Of a stretch of DNA of 36,223 bases, positions 1 to 7,556 are shown one piece after another. Each line of letters begins with the position of its first letter. Positions within the stretch are counted from its first letter, which is position 1. Made by a program: the position numbers and the translations under genes. A model generated the notes under the pieces. The model searched no databases. It was not told the DNA's origin and saw nothing but the letters and a program-made list of their open reading frames with translations. The DNA is from Phaeodactylibacter sp. (GTDB taxonomy: Bacteria > Bacteroidota > Bacteroidia > Chitinophagales > Saprospiraceae): contig JAGFJD010000215.1 of the NCBI GenBank assembly GCA_024102975.1, positions 1 through 36,223 on the forward strand, written 5' to 3'.

Positions 1-31
1 TTACACGGGCCAGAAAATGTCTAGTGGTGTG
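1..31. mobile_element. Right end of a MITE-like element (family B), cut by the window edge
   Basis: Positions 18-31 read TGTCTAGTGGTGTG. This is the reverse complement of the 14-base left end of the complete family B element at 16701-16848 with one mismatch. The bases inside it (11-17, CAGAAAA) also match the inner part of that element's terminal repeat. Only the end of this copy is in the window, so its length and target duplication cannot be seen. Confidence 0.6.
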
Positions 32-60
32 CATAATTCCCCATACATTCTCAAACTTTA

Positions 61-126
61 GTTTCAGCAATGTTCAAGCTTTCTCCCTTTAGGGCCGGGG
101 CAAAAAAGCTTGAGCATTGCTGAAAC
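61..126 (-). terminator. Long inverted repeat just after the sensor kinase gene
   Basis: The arms 61-82 and 105-126 are 22 bases each and pair with one mismatch around a 22-base loop. The structure starts five bases beyond the stop codon of the minus-strand kinase gene, where a transcription terminator or 3-prime mRNA stabiliser would sit. There is no strong T-run after the stem on the minus strand, so a Rho-independent terminator is not proven; it could also be a dispersed palindromic repeat. Confidence 0.5.
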
Positions 127-130
127 GGAT

Positions 131-3100
131 TCATACTCCCCCTATCCACACCCTTACTTCCGTCCCCAATACTTCCTCATCCGCTCCTCTCAGCAGCTCC
201 ACCTGCACCACCTCCTCCCCCCTTTTCCCCAGCAACTCCAGCCGCTTCTGCGTGACCGTCATGCCCACCGACTGGTGGCGGGGGCTGTGCTGGCCGTTGC
301 TGCCCGGGCGGTAGCCCACCCCGTTGTCCCGCACCGTCACCGCCAGGCCGTCGTTTTCCTGCCGGAAATGGACGGTTACTTTTCCCTTGCCCTCTTTCTT
401 CGCCAGGCCGTGGATGACCGCATTCTCCACATAGGGCTGAATCAGCATGGGCGGAAAGGAGATGGCCTCCTGATCCAGCCCTTCCTCCACTTCCAGGCTG
501 TATTCAAAGCGGTGCTCAAAGCGCTCCTGCTCGAGGGCGAGGTAGTTGTCGAGCAGCCGCAGCTCTTCCACCAGGGAGACTTTGCCCTGCACCGAGGCAT
601 TCAGGTTGTGGCGCACCAGCTGGGCAAAGCGCGACAGGTACTCCACCGCCCGCTTGCGGTCGTTCTGCAGGATGAAGTTCTGGATTGAATTCAGGCAGTT
701 GAAGATGAAGTGCGGGTTCATCTGCGCCTGCAGGGCCGAGCGCTCCAGCTCAGTGACCTGCTGCTGGATGACCGCCTCTCTTCTCACCCGGGCCACCGAC
801 TGCCGCTGGTAATAGAACAGGCTGGAAAGCAACAGTCCGCCGGCCAGGCAACGCGCCCACCAGGTGTTCCACCAGGGCGGAAGGATGGTAAAGGCGTGGG
901 TGGTGCTGGTGCTCCAGTAGCCGTCCTGGTTCTGTGCCTGAACCTCAAAGCGGTAATCGCCCGGCGGCAGCTGGGGGTAGTTGACGGAGAGGTTTTCGGT
1001 GTACTGCCAGTCTGCCTTCTCATTCAGGCGGTAGCGGTAGGGGATGCGCCCGTTTTGCCGGTAGTTGATGGCCAGGAAGTGGAATTCCAGACTGTTTTGT
1101 TGGTGATTGAGTTCCTGCCCGGCTGCAAGCAACATATTCTCCCCGTTGACTTTCAGGTATTGGATGCGGGGTGCAGGTGCTTCGGTATCCTCCTTCGGCT
1201 CGTGAAATTTGACCAGCCCGCCGGCGGTGCACAGCCATACCTGGCCGGCGTAGGATTTGACTTTGTAAATTTCATTGGAGGGCAGGCCGTTGGCTACGGT
1301 AAAACGGCGGACGGTGGGGCGGCGGATGGCAGTTGGCCTACTCCCCTCCTTTGGAGGGGTTGGGGGAGGCTCATAAGCGGACGGACGGACGGCGGCGTCA
1401 AAGGTGACTTTATTCAGCCCATTCAGCGTCCCCACCCAGAGGATGCCGTTCTCATCCACATGCACATCTTCGATCATATTGGCGGTGAGGCCGTCGTCGG
1501 TGGTGATCTGCAGGATGTCTTCGCCTTGCCAGCATACCACGCCCCAGCCTTTGGTGCCGAAGACGAGGCTGCTGTCGGGGAGTTCGTCGATGTCTTCTAC
1601 CCGATTGTTGAAAGCGGGGTGGGCGATGCCGGGGGAAATGAGGCTGCTGTCTTTGAACTGGAAGAGGCCGCGGGCGTTGCCGATCCAGACTCTCTCATCC
1701 CCGGCTGTGTAGACGGCGAAGGTGCGTTCGCGGAGGTTGTTATAATAGGAAGTAAACTTTAGGTATTTTTCGTTTACATCAATAACAGAGAAACCTAAGT
1801 GATAGCAACCAAGCAATTCTCCCCGGGAATTAAGGTGCAACTTTTCCATTCTGCCGAAATCCCAACGGAGTTGTTTCTGGTATATCGGGTTAAAATAGTA
1901 GATGAAATGCCACTGCCCATTTTTCCAATATCCGTTATTGCACCAAAGGGCATCTTTTTCGGAAAGATACAGCAGGTCTAAGTTTTCATAACTCCAGGGG
2001 TTTTTAATAATATTTCCAATCTGGTTGTCTTCCAGGCTGACCTGAAAAATATTGCCGTTTTTACAACCGGCGAATAATTTCCCTTTATCTTTAAAGGCTA
2101 CGGCACTGACAAAATCCTCCGAAAAACCAAAGCGGGAATCATACGCCAGCAATTGCATATCCGTGCAATAGAAGACTCCTTTTTCCTGGGTCGTTACCCA
2201 TAGGCCTCCTTTGGAGTCTTTAGACATGTAGTTGATTGAAAGGCCGTCTAAGAAAAGGTCATATTCACCTTTTCTGAAGGCTTCCAGGTCCCGGTACCGG
2301 CGCAGCCCGTTTCCTTCGCCTAAACAAAGCCAGATGGCTTGTTCTTCGTCTTCAATGGCCATATTTATACTGAGGTGGAAGGGCTCTGTTGCAAGCAGTT
2401 TGTCATTTTTCAGGATATACATGAAATGGCACGCAAAAACCAACAAATATTCATTTGAAATCCTCTGAGCATCAAAATAGCCCCCGCAAGGTAGTCCTAA
2501 GGGAAAGGGCAATTCCACCTGGAACCGGCGTTTGTTGGATAGGATTTCGAATGGAGCGGTTTTACGTTCCCTTATTTGGTTTGCCAGAATACCATATCCG
2601 TCTTCTTTCGGCCTGTACACATTCGTACGCAATACTTCGGGAATCCCCTCCAAATCCATAATCAGCCAGCAATAAGGCAAGCTGGCAGTAAACAGGCTGT
2701 CCCCGCCCAGGCTGTCTATTTGTAAAAACCCAAACCCAGTCAATTCGAAATAAGCCTTTTCTTCTTCTGGTTGCAAATAGGCCAGAGCAACGCTTGAAAA
2801 TTTGCCTCTATGCTGTAACACCAGATGATTAAACCGATAAGGTACAACAGTATCCCCCTCCAGAATAAACGCCTCCCCCGTCATCGTCCCGAACCAGATG
2901 CGCCCTTTGGCGTCCTCGTGAATGTCAAACACCACATTGCTGGTAAGGCCGTCCCGTGCGTCGTAGGTGCGGAAGGCGTAGCCGTCGAAGCGGGCTGCAC
3001 CGTTGTCGGTGCCGAACCATAGATAGCCGCGACTGTCCTGGAAGGCGCAGTACACCTCGGGGCTGGGCAGGCCGTGCTGGGTGGAGTAGTTGCGGAAGTG

Positions 3101-3214
3101 GGGCCGGGGGTTGGTTTGGGAGAAGAGGGAGATGGGGAGGCAGGGAGATAGGGTGAGGGGGAGAAGGGGGGAGAGGGTGAGGAGGAGGGGTAGTATTTTG
3201 GTAGGAAGGGTCAT
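131..3214 (-). CDS. LytS-type sensor histidine kinase with beta-propeller and Y_Y_Y sensor
   Basis: Membrane-bound two-component sensor of 1027 residues. A signal-like hydrophobic N-terminus (residues 1-33) is followed by a long extracytoplasmic region with two-component-regulator propeller repeats (for example GLPSPEVYCAFQDSRGYLWF and the GLTSNVVFDIHEDAKGRIWF unit), then a Y_Y_Y domain at about 715-780 and a transmembrane helix near 785-805. The cytoplasmic part has the His_kinase (LytS/YehU class) core: MNPHFIFN at 832-839 with the presumed phospho-acceptor His835, ENAVIHG as N box and DNGVGY as G box. Such kinases usually partner with LytTR response regulators; none is in the window, but the gene downstream would lie beyond the left edge. 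A proline-rich stretch near residue 624 is encoded by an inserted palindrome (see 1343-1359). Confidence 0.92.
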   Translation of the reverse strand: MTLPTKILPLLLTLSPLLPLTLSPCLPISLFSQTNPRPHFRNYSTQHGLPSPEVYCAFQDSRGYLWFGTDNGAARFDGYAFRTYDARDGLTSNVVFDIHEDAKGRIWFGTMTGEAFILEGDTVVPYRFNHLVLQHRGKFSSVALAYLQPEEEKAYFELTGFGFLQIDSLGGDSLFTASLPYCWLIMDLEGIPEVLRTNVYRPKEDGYGILANQIRERKTAPFEILSNKRRFQVELPFPLGLPCGGYFDAQRISNEYLLVFACHFMYILKNDKLLATEPFHLSINMAIEDEEQAIWLCLGEGNGLRRYRDLEAFRKGEYDLFLDGLSINYMSKDSKGGLWVTTQEKGVFYCTDMQLLAYDSRFGFSEDFVSAVAFKDKGKLFAGCKNGNIFQVSLEDNQIGNIIKNPWSYENLDLLYLSEKDALWCNNGYWKNGQWHFIYYFNPIYQKQLRWDFGRMEKLHLNSRGELLGCYHLGFSVIDVNEKYLKFTSYYNNLRERTFAVYTAGDERVWIGNARGLFQFKDSSLISPGIAHPAFNNRVEDIDELPDSSLVFGTKGWGVVCWQGEDILQITTDDGLTANMIEDVHVDENGILWVGTLNGLNKVTFDAAVRPSAYEPPPTPPKEGSRPTAIRRPTVRRFTVANGLPSNEIYKVKSYAGQVWLCTAGGLVKFHEPKEDTEAPAPRIQYLKVNGENMLLAAGQELNHQQNSLEFHFLAINYRQNGRIPYRYRLNEKADWQYTENLSVNYPQLPPGDYRFEVQAQNQDGYWSTSTTHAFTILPPWWNTWWARCLAGGLLLSSLFYYQRQSVARVRREAVIQQQVTELERSALQAQMNPHFIFNCLNSIQNFILQNDRKRAVEYLSRFAQLVRHNLNASVQGKVSLVEELRLLDNYLALEQERFEHRFEYSLEVEEGLDQEAISFPPMLIQPYVENAVIHGLAKKEGKGKVTVHFRQENDGLAVTVRDNGVGYRPGSNGQHSPRHQSVGMTVTQKRLELLGKRGEEVVQVELLRGADEEVLGTEVRVWIGGV
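1343..1359. repeat. Short GC palindrome embedded in frame in the kinase gene
   Basis: CCCCTCC and GGAGGGG form a perfect 7-bp stem around TTT and are followed by a G-rich run. On the coding strand the region gives a PPPTPPKEGS-like peptide between the last propeller repeats, unlike the surrounding beta-rich sequence. This looks like a small repetitive palindrome that inserted without breaking the frame, in a loop that tolerates it. Confidence 0.55.
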
Positions 3215-3408
3215 TTGTTATGAATAGGGTTATTGGTTATTAGTACACCCAGTTTGTATCGTCCCTGGAGTTTCAGGTATGGAAGCAGCCCAACCATAAA
3301 AACGGTTAACAGGGTAGCTATTCTCTGCTCGCTAACTATCTCTTTCTCTGTGAAATATACGGGAAGGGTTGGGAAAGGTTGCTTCTTTAGGGGCGCAAAA
3401 ACCAAACT

Positions 3409-3495
3409 TCAGTGTTGAACCCAAACGATATCCAGATAGGTTCCATCCAAGTGTTGGAAATCCTGGTCTGTTGTAACCAGCCAATGGTAATCCAT
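3409..3495 (-). pseudogene. C-terminal remnant of a PIN-domain (VapC-type) toxin
   Basis: The 28-codon frame reads MDYHWLVTTDQDFQHLDGTY and ends DIVWVQH. The pattern LVTTDxDFxHL is the typical last strand and acidic motif of PIN-domain ribonuclease toxins, which are normally about 130 residues. The frame begins five bases after the stop of the antitoxin-like gene, exactly where the toxin gene should start. This suggests an internal deletion removed the first 100 or so codons with the N-terminal acidic residues. It cannot be an active nuclease. The assignment rests on a short motif plus its position. Confidence 0.6.
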
Positions 3496-3500
3496 GAAAG

Positions 3501-3761
3501 TTATTTTGTGAGGAGTTCGACAAGCTCTTCAGCAGGGGGCTCATCCTCAAAGAGCTTTTGGAGAGGCGCCAATTGGGCGGGGTCAAGCTTAAATTCATCC
3601 AGGTTGAAGGGCTCGTCAAATCCTTCAACAGCTAACTCAGAAGGTTCCGTTTTGAACTCCTTCAACCACTCTTTAATAAGCTGTAGTTTTATCTCCCGGG
3701 GCAATTGCCTTGCCAGGTTTACAACCTGCCTGGTGGATACTTTCAGGTCTATGGATGCCAT
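3501..3761 (-). CDS. Antitoxin-like small protein beside the PIN remnant
   Basis: An 86-residue protein when started at the ATG at 3761; a GTG nine codons upstream (3788) would give 95. The N-terminal part MASIDLKVSTRQVVNLARQL resembles small Bacteroidota antitoxins that precede PIN toxins. The helical middle (LPREIKLQLIKEWLKEF) is followed by an acidic, leucine-rich C-terminus that would be the toxin-binding arm. The gene runs directly into the truncated PIN frame, so it is probably an orphan antitoxin kept after toxin loss. No DNA-binding fold could be assigned with certainty. Confidence 0.55.
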   Translation of the reverse strand: MASIDLKVSTRQVVNLARQLPREIKLQLIKEWLKEFKTEPSELAVEGFDEPFNLDEFKLDPAQLAPLQKLFEDEPPAEELVELLTK

Positions 3762-3839
3762 TGAAGAAAGATTTTTGAGTTCAACCACAAATTAACTAAA
3801 ATGGTTTCTTTGTGCAAACTTCTCTCGCTGGGAGTTTAA

Positions 3840-4111
3840 GAGCTTGTTTGGAGGTGGTGCTTTTGTAGCGAACCTGCCGGCCTGCGGCACAGCAGGCGGG
3901 AATGGCTGATTTTGGGTTCTCATGAGGCTCCCCGACCCTTCGGGTGCGAGGCAGGCTATTTTTTGAGTTCATAGCAGCGCTATGGGCGAGAAAATAGCCG
4001 AAATGAGAGCCTGTCCCGCACCCATAGGGTCGGGATTCCAAAAGCAGTCATTTGCAGCCAAAATAGCCTGCCCCGTACACACAGTGTCGGGGACTACCTC
4101 CAAACAAGCTC
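3840..4111. mobile_element. MITE-like element family A, copy 1, enlarged by nested palindromes
   Basis: The terminal inverted repeats GAGCTTGTTTGGAGGTGGT (3840-3858) and ACTACCTCCAAACAAGCTC (4093-4111) match at 18 of 19 bases. The interior aligns with the reverse complement of copy 2 (4502-4663), including a central T-run/A-run hairpin around 3955-4003. Copy 1 is 272 bp against 162 bp because about four GC-rich units of 25-30 bp are inserted (for example a CCTGCCGGCCTGCGG unit near 3880 and a CCTGTCCCGCACCC unit near 4011). No clear target duplication remains. It has no coding capacity, so any movement would need a transposase in trans. Confidence 0.7.
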
Positions 4112-4181
4112 TACCTCCAAAAAACCTACCGGCAGGCTGGCTTTCCGTTTTACCTTTTTTCAGAAGTTTAAATAAAAAATT

Positions 4182-4313
4182 CGTTCGCGAGCGTCTTTGA
4201 CGCGATGCGGTTCAATTTAGCAAGTCTCCGACTTGCGAATCCATAGCCAGCTGATCTACGCAAGTCGGAGACTTGCTCATTATTCCGCATCGAGACACAG
4301 TCTCTCGCGAACG
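4182..4313. repeat. Cloverleaf-like palindromic repeat, copy 1
   Basis: The outer arms CGTTCGCGAG (4182-4191) and CTCGCGAACG (4304-4313) pair perfectly. Inside lie a small hairpin CGTC-TTT-GACG, a second stem GATGCGG/CCGCATC, a central inverted pair GCAAGTCTCCGACTTGC / GCAAGTCGGAGACTTGC (4220-4236 and 4260-4276), and a hairpin GAGAC-ACA-GTCTC at 4292-4304. A second copy with compensatory changes lies at 28318-28440. The layout, with small hairpins just inside the ends, resembles REP-type elements. Nothing in it codes for protein. Confidence 0.75.
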
Positions 4314-4423
4314 TGGAAGTTAAAATAAAAAACTCTATACTTAAATTTAAGTGATTTATTTTAAATAAGACATTTTATAATTAAACTTAGAGGCGTAAAT
4401 TTAACTAAAGAATGCTTGAATCA

Positions 4424-4738
4424 ATGAATTTTCCCGTTCTTCAGAGTTCGGTGCCCACTGCCCATGCTTTGCTCAAGGATTTTTCGGCCCTGGGTATCTT
4501 AGTGCTTGTTTGGAGGTAGTCAATTGGGCTGCAAAAGCCAGCTTTTGGAACCTCACTTCAGCTATTTTTTGGCCCGTAGCTCGGCTATGCGCCAAAAAAT
4601 GAGCTTCGTGAAAACCCAAAATCAGCCTTTTTCTCTACCAAAGCACTACCTCCAAACAAGCACTTACAGGAAAGGACCGGCTACCAGCGCAACCGGGTGT
4701 TCAGTTTTCAGGAGTATATTGCTTTGTTTGAAGAGTAA
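4424..4738 (+). pseudogene. Fic-family protein C-terminal remnant, split by a MITE
   Basis: Two in-frame blocks flank the element at 4502-4663. The first (4424-4501) reads through PTAHALLKDFSALGIL; the second (4667-4738) reads QERTGYQRNRVFSFQEYIAL and ends with EE and a stop. Joined at the duplicated TTA they give the winged-helix tail typical of Fic/DOC-family adenylyltransferase proteins (TAxxLLxxLxxLGIL-x-ExTGxxRNRxFxFxEYL). The catalytic Fic domain is missing: the frame is closed by a stop at 4406-4408. This is therefore a decayed fragment first truncated and then interrupted, or the reverse. Confidence 0.65.
4502..4663. mobile_element. MITE-like element family A, copy 2 (complete, 162 bp)
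   Basis: Perfect 19-bp terminal inverted repeats: GTGCTTGTTTGGAGGTAGT (4502-4520) and its reverse complement at 4645-4663. It is flanked by TTA on both sides (4499-4501 and 4664-4666), read as a 3-bp target duplication. Removing the element and one TTA rejoins the Fic reading frame, which supports insertion. The interior has a hairpin built on GCTATTTTTTGGCCC and GCGCCAAAAAATGAGC. It is non-coding and needs a transposase in trans; the resident IS at 4878 has different ends and is not an obvious source. Confidence 0.8.
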
Positions 4739-4877
4739 CCCTTTCCGAATTTCCACCCAAACCGCCTGAATTTTTACTCAACCCGCTCAGATTTACATTA
4801 GGGCTGAATGGGCACTGTGATCTTTATATCTTGGTCTCAGCATTGCGTTTCAATCCTTTCGCAGCTTGGTTACTCAC

Positions 4878-6205
4878 TGACCTTTCGCAAGCGAAAGGTT
4901 TGGTAAATTGCTAATAAATATTATGGGCGTTATCTTGTAGCTCAAAGGAGCCTAAGATGAAAGACCCAAAATTACTTGACTTGTATTCGGATTATCTGTT
5001 GGCGTCGTTTCGCATGGCGACGGCCACGGGATTATCCGAGCTGACCGATCAGGCGCTGAGCCATGATAAGGTCAGCCGATTTTTAGGACAAGAGGCCTTT
5101 ACGGCCAAGGATTATTGGTATTGCATTAAGCGTTTGGTACGTAGTGTTGAGCATCCGGATGCGATCATCAAGATAGATGATACGATTGAGGAAAAGCCCC
5201 ATTCTACGGAAAATGAAGTGATCTGTTGGCATTGGGATCACTCCAAGAAGCCGAAAGCTGGCCATGTCAAGGGGATTAACATCCTCAATTTCCTTTATCA
5301 GAGCCCACTGGGAATAGAACTTCCTGTTGCTTTTGAGATCATACGCAAATCGGAAGAATATGTGGACAGCAAAAGCGGCCAAGTGAAAAAGCGTAGCCCT
5401 CGTAGCAAAAACGAGATGCTTCGCGATCAGCTCTTTGTCCTTACCAAGTATAACCGAGTCCCCTTTCGCTATGTAGTCTGGGATACTTGGTTTTCGGCAA
5501 AGGAAAACTTTGAGTTTGTGCACTTTAAGCTGAAAAAGCACTTCATCGGCGCCTTGAAGAGCAACCGCAAGGTAGCCCTGAGTATGGAAGACAAGCTGGA
5601 AGGTAAATTCCACCGAGTCGACGGACTAGAGCTACAAGCAGGCCAGGCCAATACTGTTTACTTGAAAGGGCTGGATTTCCCCCTTCAACTTGTCAAACAG
5701 GCCTTTACAAACAAAGACGGCTCAACTGGAGACTTGTACCTGGTTACCAACGATCTGGATTTGGATGCCCCAGCCATCTGCACGACCTACGAAACACGAT
5801 GGGGAGTGGAGGTATTCCACAAATCACTCAAGCAGAATGTGGGCCTGGAAAAATCCCCCACTAAGCATGAGACCTCCCAGTGTAATCATGTTTTTGCCGC
5901 CATGATTGCCTGGACTAAACTGGAACTGCTCTCTGTAAAGGAGCAGGCCAACCACTTTGCCCTAAAAACCAAAATGTATGTCAAAGCCCTCAGAGCAGCC
6001 TATGAGGAGGTGCAAAGGCTCAAAGCCTTTGTGCCCAAAATCGATCAGCCTGATCTGACAAATACCTCTCTTTTGAGGTAGGGCTATTATTTTACTCATG
6101 CGAGCTGCTTTTTTAGTGCCCGGCACTAAGAGGAGAAGCTATGCATGGGGGTCTGGATACTGCTAAATTTTTCAGAAATCATAATCTTTCGCTTGCGAAA
6201 GGTCA
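4878..6205. mobile_element. Insertion sequence with IS4/IS701-type transposase
   Basis: The ends TGACCTTTCGCAAGCGAAAG (4878-4897) and its inverted counterpart (6186-6205, one reading CTTTCGCTTGCGAAAGGTCA) bracket a single transposase gene. Each end is itself a near palindrome (CTTTCGC/GCGAAAG), so the inverted match is informative mainly outside that core (ACTGACC on both sides). No target duplication is visible: left flank TTACTC, right flank TTTTAA. The element is about 1.33 kb, normal for the group, and its transposase frame is intact. The missing duplication may mean that recombination has altered one flank. Confidence 0.75.
4957..6081 (+). CDS. DDE transposase, IS4/IS701 superfamily
   Basis: A 374-residue transposase that cuts and joins the ends of its own IS. 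The acidic triad is readable: Asp74 or Asp75 in IKIDDT, Asp176 in VWDTWFS, and Glu285 within Y278-ETR-WGVE-VFHKSLK, which matches the YREK signature (Y-x2-R-x3-E-x6-K) of IS4-like enzymes. The start is well supported by AAAGGAG at 4944-4950, seven bases before the ATG. A small hairpin TTAGTGCC-C-GGCACTAA (6113-6129) follows the gene. The frame is full length, so it may be active. IS701 rather than IS4 is favoured by length and the KHFIGALKSNR block, but the family call is by eye. Confidence 0.88.
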   Translation: MKDPKLLDLYSDYLLASFRMATATGLSELTDQALSHDKVSRFLGQEAFTAKDYWYCIKRLVRSVEHPDAIIKIDDTIEEKPHSTENEVICWHWDHSKKPKAGHVKGINILNFLYQSPLGIELPVAFEIIRKSEEYVDSKSGQVKKRSPRSKNEMLRDQLFVLTKYNRVPFRYVVWDTWFSAKENFEFVHFKLKKHFIGALKSNRKVALSMEDKLEGKFHRVDGLELQAGQANTVYLKGLDFPLQLVKQAFTNKDGSTGDLYLVTNDLDLDAPAICTTYETRWGVEVFHKSLKQNVGLEKSPTKHETSQCNHVFAAMIAWTKLELLSVKEQANHFALKTKMYVKALRAAYEEVQRLKAFVPKIDQPDLTNTSLLR

Positions 6206-6212
6206 GTTTTTA

Positions 6213-6267
6213 AGAAGCTGTTTCAATTTGGCTTTTCAGCCGAAAGTGCCAAATTGAAACAGCTTCT
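6213..6267. repeat. Perfect 20-bp inverted repeat
   Basis: The arms AGAAGCTGTTTCAATTTGGC (6213-6232) and its exact reverse complement (6248-6267) enclose a 15-base loop. It sits between the right end of the IS and the next gene, 27 bases before that ATG. It could form a strong hairpin that blocks read-through from the IS into the downstream gene, or it may be another dispersed repeat. There is no T-run after it. Confidence 0.7.
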
Positions 6268-6294
6268 AACGACAAACATCTGAACACCACCCCT

Positions 6295-7377
6295 ATGAGA
6301 AACTACATTTACCTCCGCTACGCTCTATTGTCAGCTTTGCTGCCTGTTACCCTGTCTGCTCACGCCAGCATCACCTTCCGGGTTTTTACCGGCGGCCCGC
6401 AGGCCGGAGAGGTCCACATCGACAGCCCGGAGGGCCATTACATTTACTTTCGGCAGGACTTCCGGAACGACGAGGCGCCCGGTGGCTTCTGCGGCATCCG
6501 CTGGTCGGCCCCCGGCGCCGGGGAGCTGGCCTGGTACTGGGGCAACCCGGGCCGGATGGCGATGCCTTCCAACGGAGCGCCCACCCGGGAGCTGTCTTAC
6601 ACCTCGCGCTACAGCAGCTGCAGCGAAGAGCTGAGCCACAGCCTGTTTCACACCCCCAGCACGCCGGACGGCCAGGCGCCGCCCGGCGCTCACCTGCTGG
6701 TGGTCGAGGCCGCCGGCTGGGAAAATGTCACCTTTACCAACCACCGCCTCCAGCCGTTGCCTTTCCCCGAACCCAAAAGCGAAAGCGGAACCCCGGACAT
6801 CTGCCGGCGATACCCCGGCTTCTGCGAATACAGCCCCGGCCTGGAACGCGCCTACGACGACCCCTGCCAACACGCCACCTACGGCAACCTCATCTGCAAG
6901 CTGCTGCCCGCCGCTCAGTCCGGCCTCATCCGCACCATCGACCTGGCCAACTCCATGGCGGGGCTGCAGGATCAGATGGAAGAAGACGTCCTTCTCATAT
7001 ACAGCAACCGCGGCCTGAAACGCCTGCAACAGGCCGCAGCGCAAAGCCAGGAACGCCTGGCCCTGATCCAGCACCAGTTCCGGCAACTCCACGATATTTA
7101 CCGCCAGCTCGACGTGCCGCTGAAGCAGATCAGCAACCTGCCCTTCAGCCACTACGCCCACACGACCTTGTTCACCCACCTCGACCTGGCCAAAGCCTGG
7201 CTCGACCGGTGCCAGGAAAATTTAATGGCCATCCGGTCCGCTGCGGAAAACAAACAGCCGCCCCACCTGGAACTGGAACGCCTGAAAAGCAGCCGGCAGC
7301 GGGCCTGCCACCACCTCGAAGAGGCGCAGTTCTGGATGGAAAGGCAATATGCGTGGGTGGTGCCGATGGAGCGGTAG
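6295..7377 (+). CDS. Secreted protein of unknown function
   Basis: A 360-residue protein I do not recognise. Residues 1-24 (MRNYIYLRYALLSALLPVTL, then SAHA) look like a signal peptide, so it should be periplasmic or secreted; there is no lipobox and no T9SS sorting domain at the end. Residues 25-165 are beta-type sequence with aromatic and glycine-rich patches (GGFCGIRW, YYW-like segments). A middle segment is rich in cysteine (DICRRYPGFCEY, DPCQHATYGNLICK). The C-terminal 170 residues are helical and charged and could form a helical bundle or coiled coil. It is convergent with the GH18 gene. Confidence 0.7.
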   Translation: MRNYIYLRYALLSALLPVTLSAHASITFRVFTGGPQAGEVHIDSPEGHYIYFRQDFRNDEAPGGFCGIRWSAPGAGELAWYWGNPGRMAMPSNGAPTRELSYTSRYSSCSEELSHSLFHTPSTPDGQAPPGAHLLVVEAAGWENVTFTNHRLQPLPFPEPKSESGTPDICRRYPGFCEYSPGLERAYDDPCQHATYGNLICKLLPAAQSGLIRTIDLANSMAGLQDQMEEDVLLIYSNRGLKRLQQAAAQSQERLALIQHQFRQLHDIYRQLDVPLKQISNLPFSHYAHTTLFTHLDLAKAWLDRCQENLMAIRSAAENKQPPHLELERLKSSRQRACHHLEEAQFWMERQYAWVVPMER

Positions 7378-7400
7378 TGTGCGTTCGTGAATAAATTGAA

Positions 7401-7450
7401 ATGGGGGGAAATGGGGGGAAATGAGGGGAAATGCAGGGAAATGGGGGGAA
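7401..7450. repeat. Tandem array, five units of exactly 10 bp
   Basis: Five units of the form ATGGGGGGAA run without spacing (ATGGGGGGAA twice, ATGAGGGGAA, ATGCAGGGAA, ATGGGGGGAA). The array lies 24 bases after the stop of the secreted-protein gene, in the convergent gap before the GH18 gene. Its core GGGAAAT and its 10-bp period recur at 16601-16650. Confidence 0.85.
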
Positions 7451-7510
7451 ATGACCCGTCTGATTTAGTCAAATCCGCACATCTCAAAGTCCCGCGATGG
7501 CACTTATTTT

Positions 7511-7540
7511 GCATTTCTATGCATTTCTATGCATTTCTGC
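7511..7540. repeat. Tandem array, three units of 10 bp
   Basis: GCATTTCTAT, GCATTTCTAT, GCATTTCTGC. Read on the other strand, the unit is ATAGAAATGC, with the same GAAAT core and 10-bp period as the array 60 bases upstream, so the two arrays are roughly inverted relative to each other. It ends 16 bases before the 3-prime end of the GH18 gene. Confidence 0.75.
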
Positions 7541-7556
7541 CCGGGTCGTACCCCGC

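Noticed and set aside
3211..3405. Small minus-strand frame upstream of the sensor kinase
   Set aside because: No motif, no ribosome-binding site, and it overlaps the recurring TTATTGGTTATT motif. It is not supported as a gene.
4878..6205. Target duplication of the insertion sequence
   Set aside because: Flanks outside the inverted ends (TTACTC and TTTTAA) do not match for any length from 3 to 9 bases, so none is claimed.
7401..7540. CRISPR-like short repeats
   Set aside because: Units are 10 bp and contiguous, with no spacers and no cas genes.
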